Of a DNA stretch of 17,873 bases, positions 1-6,471 are shown in pieces (position 1 is the stretch's first letter; every line of letters begins with the position of its first letter). Source of the stretch: an uncultured Georgenia sp. (lineage in GTDB: Bacteria; Actinomycetota; Actinomycetes; Actinomycetales; Actinomycetaceae); contig NZ_CALGNQ010000115.1 of NCBI RefSeq assembly GCF_937958535.1, positions 1 to 17,873 on the forward strand, read 5' to 3'. The notes beneath the pieces were generated by a model. It was not told where the DNA came from. It saw nothing but the letters and a program-made list of their open reading frames with translations, and made no database searches. Made by a program: the position numbers and the translations under genes.

Positions 1-961
1 CCCAGCCCTCGTCGTCGGTGTAGGGCGCCATCGCGTCGTTCCAGAACGACAGCGGCACGATGCTCTGTGCGTACAGGCCGATGGTCTCGATGATCTGACG
101 GGCGAGGAAGACCGTGGAGCCGAAAAGGAACACGAACATGAGCAGGCCCACGGCCATGCCGATGTTGATGTTCGACAGCCTCTTCACGCCGTTGTCCAGA
201 CCCGCGACGATCGAGCCCACCGCCACCGAGGTGAGCAGGGCGATGATGACGACCTTCGGCAGGACGGTGTCGGGCAGTCCCACGAGCTCGGTGAGCCCGG
301 CGTTGATCTGCGAGGTGCCCAACCCGATCGACACGGCCAGTCCGAACAGGGTGCCGAGGATGGCGAAGATGTCGATGGTCTTGCCGATCGGACCGTAGAT
401 CCGGTCCTTGAGGAACGGGTAGAAGACCGAGCTGACCCGCACCGGGAGCTTGTAGCGGTAGATGAAGTAGGCCATCGCCAGCCCGGGGAGCGCGAAGATC
501 GTCCAGGTGTGCAGGCCGAGGTGATAGAGCGAGAAGCTCATCGCGTCCTGCGCGGCCTCCACGGAGTACGGCTCCACACCGTCGATGGGAGGGTTCGAGA
601 AGTGGGAGATCGGCTCGGCGACCCCCCAGAACATCAGGACCGTCCCGATGCCCCCGGCGAAGAGCATGGTGAACCAGGAGAGGTTGCTGTAGGCCGGGCG
701 GTCGTCGTCGTTACCGAGGCGGATGTTGCCGAACTTGGAGAACGCGACGACGAGGAGGAAGGCGAGCCAGAGCGATACCCCGAGGATGAAGAACCAGCCG
801 AGGTTCGTCACCACCCACGATCGGCTCAGGGTGAAGACGGCGTTCGTCTGCCCGGGGTAGAGCAGCAGGACGATGAGAATGAGGACCATCAGTCCGGCGG
901 ACACGAAGAAGATGGTGGGGTTCGTCCGTAGCCCCAGTCGTTCGGCGAGCCGCTCGAGCAT
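1..961 (-). CDS. BCCT family (betaine/choline/carnitine) transporter, 3' part cut by window edge
   Basis: Secondary transporter of the plasma membrane, probably importing a quaternary ammonium compatible solute such as glycine betaine, choline or carnitine. About 320 N-terminal residues are visible and the C-terminal part lies beyond base 1. The fragment is strongly hydrophobic, with helices near residues 18-37, 52-75 and 98-115. BCCT hallmarks are GGIGTVLMFWGVAEP (residues 103-117) and HLGLHTW (147-153). The start is ATG at 961-959, preceded by a good ribosome binding site (complement of 969-978, GGGAGAGGAA). The family's Trp-rich signature lies outside the window, so the substrate cannot be assigned. 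It is separated by 196 bp from the LysR-like gene on the same strand and carries inverted repeats upstream. Family assignment is firm; substrate and coupling ion are unknown. Confidence 0.93.
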   Translation of the reverse strand, partial: MLERLAERLGLRTNPTIFFVSAGLMVLILIVLLLYPGQTNAVFTLSRSWVVTNLGWFFILGVSLWLAFLLVVAFSKFGNIRLGNDDDRPAYSNLSWFTMLFAGGIGTVLMFWGVAEPISHFSNPPIDGVEPYSVEAAQDAMSFSLYHLGLHTWTIFALPGLAMAYFIYRYKLPVRVSSVFYPFLKDRIYGPIGKTIDIFAILGTLFGLAVSIGLGTSQINAGLTELVGLPDTVLPKVVIIALLTSVAVGSIVAGLDNGVKRLSNINIGMAVGLLMFVFLFGSTVFLARQIIETIGLYAQSIVPLSFWNDAMAPYTDDEGW

Positions 962-983
962 GCGTCTGTTCCTCTCCCGCATG

Positions 984-1042
984 GGGTCACCCCCGGTGAC
1001 CCGGACCGTCCGCTGCCAGCATGTCGGTGACGCAGGTCACCG
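984..1042. promoter_or_regulatory. Paired GGTGAC/GTCACC inverted repeats upstream of the BCCT gene (candidate operators)
   Basis: There are two perfect inverted repeats. GGGTCACC-N3-GGTGACCC is at 984-1002 and CGGTGAC-N4-GTCACCG at 1025-1042. The second can also be read as GTGA-N6-TCAC, the core spacing of Crp/GlxR-type sites. They lie about 23-81 bp upstream of the transporter start codon. Seen: the symmetry and the shared hexamer. Inferred: binding by a regulator. No regulator can be named from the sequence. Confidence 0.4.
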
Positions 1043-1064
1043 GCAACGGCAGGGGTCCTCGGAT

Positions 1065-1110
1065 GGGGCCGGCCTGCAGGCCCGGCGCCCTACCGGCCGA
1101 CGTCCGCCGG
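1065..1110 (-). terminator. GC-rich dyad cluster, weak terminator candidate for the LysR-like gene
   Basis: Downstream of the minus-strand LysR-like stop, two GC-rich dyads occur: GCCGGCC-TGCA-GGCC-C-GGC near 1068-1085, and an imperfect palindrome at 1093-1110 (CCGGC, central GACGTC, GCCGG). There is no T-tract, and GC-rich DNA forms such dyads easily, so this is only a weak candidate. Confidence 0.25.
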
Positions 1111-1157
1111 GCGACGCGTCGCCGGCCGTCTCGCCAACGGTCGTTCTGCGGGAGGCG

Positions 1158-1898
1158 TCAGCGCCGCCGCCCACCGTTACGGCGTGGACCGGGTCCCCGT
1201 CTGCGCGGTCCGCCTGCACCGCGAGCCTGCCTGCTGGGTGGCTGCCGGCCGCTGCGTGCGTCCGGCCGGGCGCCGTCGCCGGTGATCGTGGGCTGCCGGG
1301 AGCTGCGCTCGGTGCGGCCGCGGACGATCCCGACGAAGGTCTCCACGCGCGGGTCGTCGTTGTCCGCGAGCCAGGCCAGCCCGACCTGCGACTCGGCCAC
1401 GCCCGTCACCGGCCGGTAGCGCACGTCCCTGCGGTGGTGCAGCCGGGCCAGCGACATCGGCACGATGAGGATCCCGGCACCGGAGGCGGCCACCTCGACC
1501 GCCTCCGCCACGGTCATCGGCGGGGGCTCCACGCGGTTGCCGTCGCGCACCTCGTCGGCCACGGCGGCCCACTCGGGGCAGGAGCCCAGGTCCTGGAGGA
1601 GGTGCTCGCCGGCGAGGTCTGCGACGTCGAGCTCGTCGAAGGCGGCCACGGGATGGTCCTTGCTCGCCACCACCACGGGGGGCTCGGCGTAGAGCGGGAC
1701 CAGGTGCAGGCTGCTGCGGTCGACCGGCAGGCGGACGAAGCACATGTCGAGCTCCCGGGAGACGAGCAGCTCGCGCTGGTCGGCGACCTCCACCCCCCGG
1801 GGCTCGAGCGGCAGGTCGGGCAGCCGCTGCTCCCACCGGCGGAACCACTTGCCCGGACTGACTCCGGGGACGAAGCCGACGCGGAACGGGTCGGCCAT
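1158..1898 (-). CDS. Stand-alone LysR-type effector (substrate-binding) domain protein with Arg-rich tail
   Basis: A 246-residue protein that begins directly at the first strand of a LysR regulatory domain (MADPFRVGFVPG). It has no N-terminal winged helix, unlike ordinary LysR regulators of about 300 residues. Residues 4-195 follow the periplasmic-binding-like fold, with VPLY (67-70), a KDHP segment (80-83) and GAGILIVPMSLARLHHRRD (140-158), ending in IVRGRTERSSR. The last 46 residues are disordered-looking and contain 14 arginines and no lysine. The start is ATG at 1898-1896 with GGAGGAG four bases upstream; a longer in-frame extension to 2021 lacks any support and overlaps the divergent gene. 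It is divergent from the LuxR-type gene (121 bp gap). Effector, DNA binding and partner are unknown. As I recall, actinobacterial relatives often neighbour DUF5997 genes. Confidence 0.85.
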   Translation of the reverse strand: MADPFRVGFVPGVSPGKWFRRWEQRLPDLPLEPRGVEVADQRELLVSRELDMCFVRLPVDRSSLHLVPLYAEPPVVVASKDHPVAAFDELDVADLAGEHLLQDLGSCPEWAAVADEVRDGNRVEPPPMTVAEAVEVAASGAGILIVPMSLARLHHRRDVRYRPVTGVAESQVGLAWLADNDDPRVETFVGIVRGRTERSSRQPTITGDGARPDARSGRQPPSRQARGAGGPRRRGPGPRRNGGRRR

Positions 1899-2005
1899 GG
1901 GACTCCTCCGGTCGGCAGGGGCGGTGCGCCGTCCGAGACTAGCGGCTCGGGCCGGCCTCGACCGCGCGGTGGCGGACCGACGGCTGCCGTGTCGGACCGT
2001 CTCCG

Positions 2006-2011
2006 TATGAT
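2006..2011 (+). promoter_or_regulatory. Putative -10 box TATGAT of the LuxR-type regulator gene
   Basis: TATGAT ends eight bases before the ATG at 2020, which places the likely transcription start within one or two bases of the start codon. The gene has no Shine-Dalgarno sequence, so a near-leaderless mRNA is likely. No good -35 box is seen. Confidence 0.5.
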
Positions 2012-2019
2012 CGCGAGCC

Positions 2020-4641
2020 ATGGGTCATGAGTCCGTGGTCCAGGCGAGGCAGCCGACCGGGTTGGGGAGCACCCCGCCGACCGTCCGCCCGGGCATCGTC
2101 GAGCGTCCCGCCCTGCTGCAGCTCATCGACGACGCCGTCGCCCGCCACCGGGTGGTGCTCGTCCAGGCGCCCTCGGGGTACGGGAAGACGGCGGCGGTCG
2201 CCGGCTGGGTGCGCCGGCACGGCGGCCCGGTCGCCTGGGTCACCCTGACGGCGCTGGAGTCCACACCCGCGCTCGTCGACGTCGTCGTCACCGACGCGCT
2301 GCGCCGGGTCGGTGAGGCCGACACCAGCCCGCCGGGCGTGGAGACGCTGCGCCATCTCCCCGGCCCAGGGGCGGGCCCGGAGGCCCGGTGGCTGGCCCTG
2401 CGCACCGCGCTCGGTGGCCTCACCTCCCCGGTGGTGCTCGTCGTCGACGACCTCGACGCCGCACCCGGCTCCCTGGAGGACAGCCTGCTCGCCGCGCTCG
2501 TCGAGAGCGGGCCGGCCCTCCTGCGGATCGTCCTCGTCGGGAAGCAGCGGCCACCGCTGCGCCTGGCGAAGCTGGAGGTCGGCGGGCAGCTCGGGCGCAT
2601 CGACGTCGCCGACGTCCGCTTCCGGCTCGCCGAGACCCGGGAGCTGGCCCGCACGCTGGGGCGCGAGCTGCCGGAGGACCGGCTCCACGCCCTGCAGCGG
2701 TGGACCGGCGGGTGGCCGGTGGCGGTCCACCTCGGCCTGCTCGACTCCGCCTCCGCGCGGCTCGACGGCGGCGAGCCGCCGCCCGCCGTCAGCCCGGCGC
2801 TCGTCGGGCTCGTCGTGGAGAACGTCCTCGCCGCCCTGCCACCGCACCTCGTCGACCTCGTGCTCGCCACCACCACGCTCGACTGGGTGGACCCCGAAAC
2901 TGCCGTGCGCCTCACCGGTCGGCCCGACGCCGGGCACCTGCTCGACGAGTGCGTCCGCCGGGGGCTCTTCGTCGAGCGTTACCAGGTGGAGGGGGTTCCG
3001 CGGTACCGGTGGCACCCGGTGTTCAGCGAGCTGTGCCGTGCCGTCCTGCGTGAGCGCGACCCCGCCCGGGCGTGCGAGCTGGAACGCGCTGCCGCCCGGG
3101 CGCTCGCCGACCAGGGCCACTTCCTGCACGCCGTGGAGCACGCGCGCCGGGCGGGCGACACCGAGATGGTCCACGCGATGCTCCGCTCCCGGTGGCTGTG
3201 GGCGGTGCTCGAAGCGCGTGCTCCGGAGGCCGCGCGGCTGTTCTCGGCGCTGGCCACCGACAACCAGGACGACCCGGCCCTCATCCTCGCCCACGCGTGC
3301 GTCCTCGACGTCACGGGTGACCGTTCCGGTGCCCGGCTGCGCTACGAGCAGGCCAAGGCCGCGGTCGCCGCGCACGGGCCTGCCGAGGCCGTACGAGTCG
3401 ACGCGATGCGCGCGCTCGCCGAGCTCTTCCTCGCCGACTCCGCGGAGGTCCTGGCCGAGGCCGTCGACACCGTGCTGGCCACGATCAAGGCGGGTGGCTA
3501 CGACGATGCGAGCATCCGGGCCGCTGCTCTGTTCGTCGCCGGATGGACCGAGCTGCGGCTGCGTCGCGACCCGCCGCACGCCGTCGCGCTGCTCCGGCTG
3601 GCGGCCACCGAGTGCGAGCGGACCGGCCAGCCCACCATCGCCGCGCGGGCCCGGACCAACCTCGCGTTCGCGGCGGCCCTCACCGGCGACCTCGGGACGG
3701 CGCTCGCGGAGCTCGCGGCAGCCGGCGGCCGCGACGTGCCCGCCGGTGCCTGGACCGGTCACGACGGCGGCATCGTCGACTTCACGCGCGGGTTCGTCGC
3801 CTTCTACCGGCACGAGCTCGACGCGGCCGAGCGCTGTCTGCGCGCCGTCCTCACCGCCCGGCCGGCCGGCGGCTACTCGCACATCGCGCGGCTCTACCTC
3901 GTCCAGACGCTTGTGGCCACCGGCGACCTGCTCCGCCTCGACGAGGCGGAGGCCGAGCTGGCGAAGGTGCCGGCAGGCGAGGAGCACGGGTTGCCGTGGG
4001 GGTACTTCCGCACCGCCTCCGTCGCCGTCGTCGAGGCGGCACGCGGCCGGTCCGCCCAGGCCGCGGCTCTCCTGCGGGACCTGCCGCCGATGCCCCGCGC
4101 CCCCATCGTCGGCTGCTACGTCGCCCGGGTGCTGGAGCAGGTGGGGGACCCGGCGAGCGCGGCGGCAGCCCTGGACCAGGTCGGGTCGACCGCCCCGCCG
4201 TTCGCCCGCGCCCACGCCCTCGTCACCCGGGCGCTGCTCCACCTGGGTGACGGGAAGAGCCAGGCGGCGCACGACGCGCTCGAGCAGGCACTGGAGCTTG
4301 CTGCCCCGCAGGACGCGGTGTGGCCCTTCACCAGGGACGAGCGGATCACCACGCTGCTCGAGGACCACGGCACGTGGGGCACGCGCCACGAGGGCTTCGT
4401 CGCCCGCCTCCTCGCCGCGCTTGCCGACGGTCCGGCGGTGGACGTGCTCTCCCCGCGTGAGCAGGAGGTCCTTGCCCACCTGCGCACGGACATGACGACG
4501 GCGGAGATCGCCGACGCGCTGTTCGTGTCGGTCAACACCGTCAAGACCCACCTGCGGGCCATCTACCGCAAACTCGGGGTGAGCGGCCGGCGGGAGGCGG
4601 TGCGCGTCAGGGTGCCGACCTACCTCGTCCGACATCGCTGA
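2020..4641 (+). CDS. MalT-like ATP-dependent LuxR family transcriptional regulator (LAL/STAND)
   Basis: An 873-residue cytoplasmic regulator with the layout of large ATP-binding LuxR proteins. It has an N-terminal STAND NTPase domain with Walker A APSGYGKT (residues 50-57) and Walker B VVLVVDDLD (138-146). A long Ala/Leu-rich helical, TPR-like region covers roughly 300-790. A C-terminal LuxR helix-turn-helix spans about 810-865 (LSPREQEVL ... VSVNTVKTHLRAIYRKLGV). Family knowledge: such proteins oligomerise on DNA when inducer and ATP are bound. The inducer and target genes are unknown here. The start ATG follows a TATGAT box and has no ribosome binding site. The stop codon lies inside the first unit of a 34-bp-period repeat, so the last residues (RHR) are encoded by repeat DNA. 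It is divergent from the LysR-like gene and convergent with the HerA-like gene. Confidence 0.92.
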   Translation: MGHESVVQARQPTGLGSTPPTVRPGIVERPALLQLIDDAVARHRVVLVQAPSGYGKTAAVAGWVRRHGGPVAWVTLTALESTPALVDVVVTDALRRVGEADTSPPGVETLRHLPGPGAGPEARWLALRTALGGLTSPVVLVVDDLDAAPGSLEDSLLAALVESGPALLRIVLVGKQRPPLRLAKLEVGGQLGRIDVADVRFRLAETRELARTLGRELPEDRLHALQRWTGGWPVAVHLGLLDSASARLDGGEPPPAVSPALVGLVVENVLAALPPHLVDLVLATTTLDWVDPETAVRLTGRPDAGHLLDECVRRGLFVERYQVEGVPRYRWHPVFSELCRAVLRERDPARACELERAAARALADQGHFLHAVEHARRAGDTEMVHAMLRSRWLWAVLEARAPEAARLFSALATDNQDDPALILAHACVLDVTGDRSGARLRYEQAKAAVAAHGPAEAVRVDAMRALAELFLADSAEVLAEAVDTVLATIKAGGYDDASIRAAALFVAGWTELRLRRDPPHAVALLRLAATECERTGQPTIAARARTNLAFAAALTGDLGTALAELAAAGGRDVPAGAWTGHDGGIVDFTRGFVAFYRHELDAAERCLRAVLTARPAGGYSHIARLYLVQTLVATGDLLRLDEAEAELAKVPAGEEHGLPWGYFRTASVAVVEAARGRSAQAAALLRDLPPMPRAPIVGCYVARVLEQVGDPASAAAALDQVGSTAPPFARAHALVTRALLHLGDGKSQAAHDALEQALELAAPQDAVWPFTRDERITTLLEDHGTWGTRHEGFVARLLAALADGPAVDVLSPREQEVLAHLRTDMTTAEIADALFVSVNTVKTHLRAIYRKLGVSGRREAVRVRVPTYLVRHR

Positions 4642-4730
4642 CGGCGGGGCACCGGCCCCCACCCGACATCGCTGACGGCGGGGCACCGGCATCGTCCGGT
4701 CGCGCTGACGCCCGGGGCATCGGCGCCCTG
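4629..4730. repeat. 34-bp-period tandem repeat, about three units
   Basis: A 28-bp block at 4629-4656 recurs without mismatch at 4663-4690. Each block is followed by a 6-bp variable spacer (CCCCAC, ATCGTC). A diverged third unit lies exactly one period later (4697-4724; it shares CGCTGACG, GGGGCA and CGGC). Unit 1 supplies the stop codon of the LuxR-type gene. The rest occupies the 109-bp gap between the two convergent genes. GGGGC-ACCG-GCCCC (4646-4659) can form a small hairpin, so a terminator role is possible. Confidence 0.85.
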
Positions 4731-4750
4731 GCGGCGGGAGCGGAGCGCGG

Positions 4751-5950
4751 TCAGTCGCGCCCCCGGCGCATCGTCGTCGCCTGCGGGCGGTCCCGGAGGG
4801 TCACGACGACGTCGCGGTGGACGAACGGCCCGGCTGCCAGGGCCTCGCCCGCGCCCAGGTGCTCGGCCCGGGTGAGCATGTCCAGCGGCAGGTGGGGCAG
4901 GGCGGCGCCGAGCTCGGTGAGGTCTGCCTCCGTGACCGTCGGCGTGAGCAACGCGTTCGTGCACCGGGAGAGGACGCCCCGGTGCACGTCGGCCGGCGCC
5001 GGCGCGGAGACGACCAGCCACAGCCCGTGCCGGTGCCCCTCGAGGGCCAGCTGGACGACCCGGTTGCGCACCGCCCGCTCGACCGGGGAGGTGGTGTCGG
5101 GCGGGCAGAGGTGATCGGCACCGTGGAGGACCACGAGCACCTGGCCGCCATCGTCCCGGCGGGCCAGCAGGTGGTCGAGGACGCCGAGGGCGACGGTGAG
5201 CCGCTGCTCGCGGCCGGGGTAGCCGGCGAGGTCGAGCACGCCGGCCGGCGCGGTGGCGAGGGCGTCGGTCACCGCCGGCTCCTCCGCGGCCCACACGGTC
5301 TGCCACTCCGGCAGCGTGAGCAGATCCACGCGCTCGGCGAGCCGGAGGGCGCCGGCGGTGCCGAGGTCACGCAGGGCGGGGGCCAGCGTCCCGAGCTCCA
5401 GGGCACGGCCTTCGGACCACACGTGGACGAGCGCGTTGAGCTCGGTCCGGTCCGTCGCCGGGTCCAGGCCCAGGAGGGCGGCCCGGGAACGGACGGGCAG
5501 GTCGGCGAAGCGGATCCGCAGCGGCCGGTGCACCGAGTCGGGGTGCAGGTGGAGGACCTCCCGCGGGTCGGACCTGGACCCGCCGGCCTGCGCGGCCGGC
5601 GGCTCGATACCGGAGAGGCTGCCGTCGAGGTCGAGCACGACGAGGGAGAGCGAGGTGCCGACGAGGGCCCGCTCGACGAGGGCGCTGACGGCGTGGGCCC
5701 GCTGCGCCGGGTCCCGGCCACCGCAGAAGGTGTGCCGGTTGACCCGGTCCGCACGCAGGTGCACGGGGAGCCCGGGGAAGCCGGCCACGTGGCCCAGCCG
5801 CAGGGCGTCCAACCGGTGCGGGTGGGTCGCACGGGGCTGGTCGGGCAGTCGGGGCCGGCTTGACTCCCAGGACTGGTCGGTCACGCGGAGGGGGTCGGCC
5901 ACGCGAGGGTGGTCGGCCACAGGAGGGTGAGCTGTCGTGGGGGTTGACAT
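4751..5950 (-). CDS. HerA/FtsK-like P-loop protein with degenerate ATPase motifs (probable pseudo-ATPase)
   Basis: A 399-residue protein that aligns by eye with actinobacterial HerA-like ATP-binding proteins at recalled family landmarks: VNRHTF (70-75), LVVLDLD (103-109), LCPP (281-284), EGHRHGLWLVVS (304-315) and VLSRCTN (326-332). The catalytic positions are changed. The Walker A region reads GGRDPAQRA (77-85) where GQSGSGKTY is expected. The Walker B acidic pair reads HG (276-277) instead of DE. The STQRP segment reads SAPAP (315-319). The frame is open and its codon use resembles its neighbours, so it looks expressed rather than decayed. The chosen ATG (5950-5948) avoids overlap with the divergent DUF5997 gene; CACGAT lies six bases upstream and could be a -10 for a leaderless mRNA. 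Upstream in-frame starts reaching 6229 are unlikely. Function unknown; perhaps a structural or regulatory partner. Confidence 0.78.
   Translation of the reverse strand: MSTPTTAHPPVADHPRVADPLRVTDQSWESSRPRLPDQPRATHPHRLDALRLGHVAGFPGLPVHLRADRVNRHTFCGGRDPAQRAHAVSALVERALVGTSLSLVVLDLDGSLSGIEPPAAQAGGSRSDPREVLHLHPDSVHRPLRIRFADLPVRSRAALLGLDPATDRTELNALVHVWSEGRALELGTLAPALRDLGTAGALRLAERVDLLTLPEWQTVWAAEEPAVTDALATAPAGVLDLAGYPGREQRLTVALGVLDHLLARRDDGGQVLVVLHGADHLCPPDTTSPVERAVRNRVVQLALEGHRHGLWLVVSAPAPADVHRGVLSRCTNALLTPTVTEADLTELGAALPHLPLDMLTRAEHLGAGEALAAGPFVHRDVVVTLRDRPQATTMRRGRD
5875..5928. repeat. 18-bp in-frame tandem repeat, three copies, in the 5' end of the HerA-like gene
   Basis: Three imperfect 18-bp copies (5875-5892, 5893-5910, 5911-5928) share GGTCGG(C/T)CAC and an AGGG block. 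On the minus strand they encode the hexads VADHPR, VADPLR and VTDQSW near the N-terminus, a low-complexity region that precedes the conserved domain. Confidence 0.75.
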
Positions 5951-6046
5951 GCCGCCATCGTGGGCATGCCACGACGCGACGTGGCTCACCCGAAGGGGAC
6001 GATTTCCGGGTGGGGGAGGAGAACGGGCGGGCGCCCGGGCGCCAGG

Positions 6047-6052
6047 TACCCT
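6047..6052 (+). promoter_or_regulatory. Putative -10 box TACCCT of the DUF5997 gene
   Basis: TACCCT fits TANNNT and ends six bases before the ATG at 6059, placing +1 on the start codon. No ribosome binding site is present, which supports a leaderless transcript. Confidence 0.5.
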
Positions 6053-6058
6053 GCAGCA

Positions 6059-6430
6059 ATGGCCAAGCCGCAGCTGCTCAAACCCCTCACCGCCGCCCGG
6101 AAGCTCGGGGTCCTGCTCGCCGCGACCCCCGAGGAGTTCCAGGCGCGGGACATCTCCCGCGACGAGCTCGACGAGCTGCAGGCCGACCCGCCGGAGTGGC
6201 TGCGCGAGCTGCGCCGCAACGGGCCGCACCCCCGACAGGAGGTGGCCCGACGGCTGGGGGTGTCGACGTCCGGTCTGGCCCGTGCGGGGCTCACCGAGCC
6301 GCTGACGACGCAGCAGATCAACGAGCTGCGGGGCGACCCGCCCGCGTGGCTGGTCGCCGAGCGCGAGACGTGGGCCCGGGTCCGGGCGGAGGAGGCCCGG
6401 TTGCGACAGCGCCGCGCAACCGGCAGCTGA
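6059..6430 (+). CDS. DUF5997 family protein
   Basis: A 123-residue soluble basic protein of unknown function. The opening KPLTAARKLGVLL with TPEEFQ, the segment ADPPEWLRELRRNGPHPR and the RRLGVS segment match what I recall of the actinobacterial DUF5997 family. Two observations: a motif is duplicated (ELQADPPEWL at 40-49 and ELRGDPPAWL at 89-98), and between the copies EVARRLGVSTSGLARAGL (61-78) looks like a helix-turn-helix. The C-terminus is a charged helix. The start ATG at 6059 is chosen for the TACCCT box six bases upstream and for family length; an in-frame ATG at 5960 would add 33 unlikely residues. It is divergent from the HerA-like gene. Relatives are, from memory, often next to a LysR-effector-domain gene like the one at 1158-1898. 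Confidence 0.85.
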   Translation: MAKPQLLKPLTAARKLGVLLAATPEEFQARDISRDELDELQADPPEWLRELRRNGPHPRQEVARRLGVSTSGLARAGLTEPLTTQQINELRGDPPAWLVAERETWARVRAEEARLRQRRATGS

Positions 6431-6459
6431 GCGGTCTGGGCCGAGAGCGCGGCGGCTGC

Positions 6460-6465
6460 TAGGTT
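6460..6465 (+). promoter_or_regulatory. Putative -10 box TAGGTT of the acetyltransferase gene
   Basis: TAGGTT ends six bases before the ATG at 6472, and no ribosome binding site is present. Same spacing as the boxes before the DUF5997 and ABC ATPase genes; consistent with leaderless transcription. Confidence 0.5.
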
Positions 6466-6471
6466 GCCGCG

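Noticed and set aside
1021..1419. Plus-strand open frames between 873 and 2030
   Set aside because: They run antisense through the LysR-like gene and transporter promoter region; Arg/Pro-rich translations with no motif or initiation signal.
1939..4692. A 917-codon open frame on the minus strand opposite the LuxR-type gene
   Set aside because: It is the antisense shadow of a strong plus-strand gene in GC-rich DNA; the translation is Arg/Gly/Pro/Val-rich, shows no recognisable domain, and its start region lacks a promoter or ribosome binding site.
4629..4730. CRISPR-like array
   Set aside because: Only three units, with 6-bp spacers, a diverged third copy, no cas genes, and the first unit lies inside a coding region.
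4751..5950. Calling the HerA-like gene a pseudogene
   Set aside because: The frame is intact over 399 codons, keeps coding-type GC bias and conserved segments; loss of catalytic residues alone does not make it a pseudogene.
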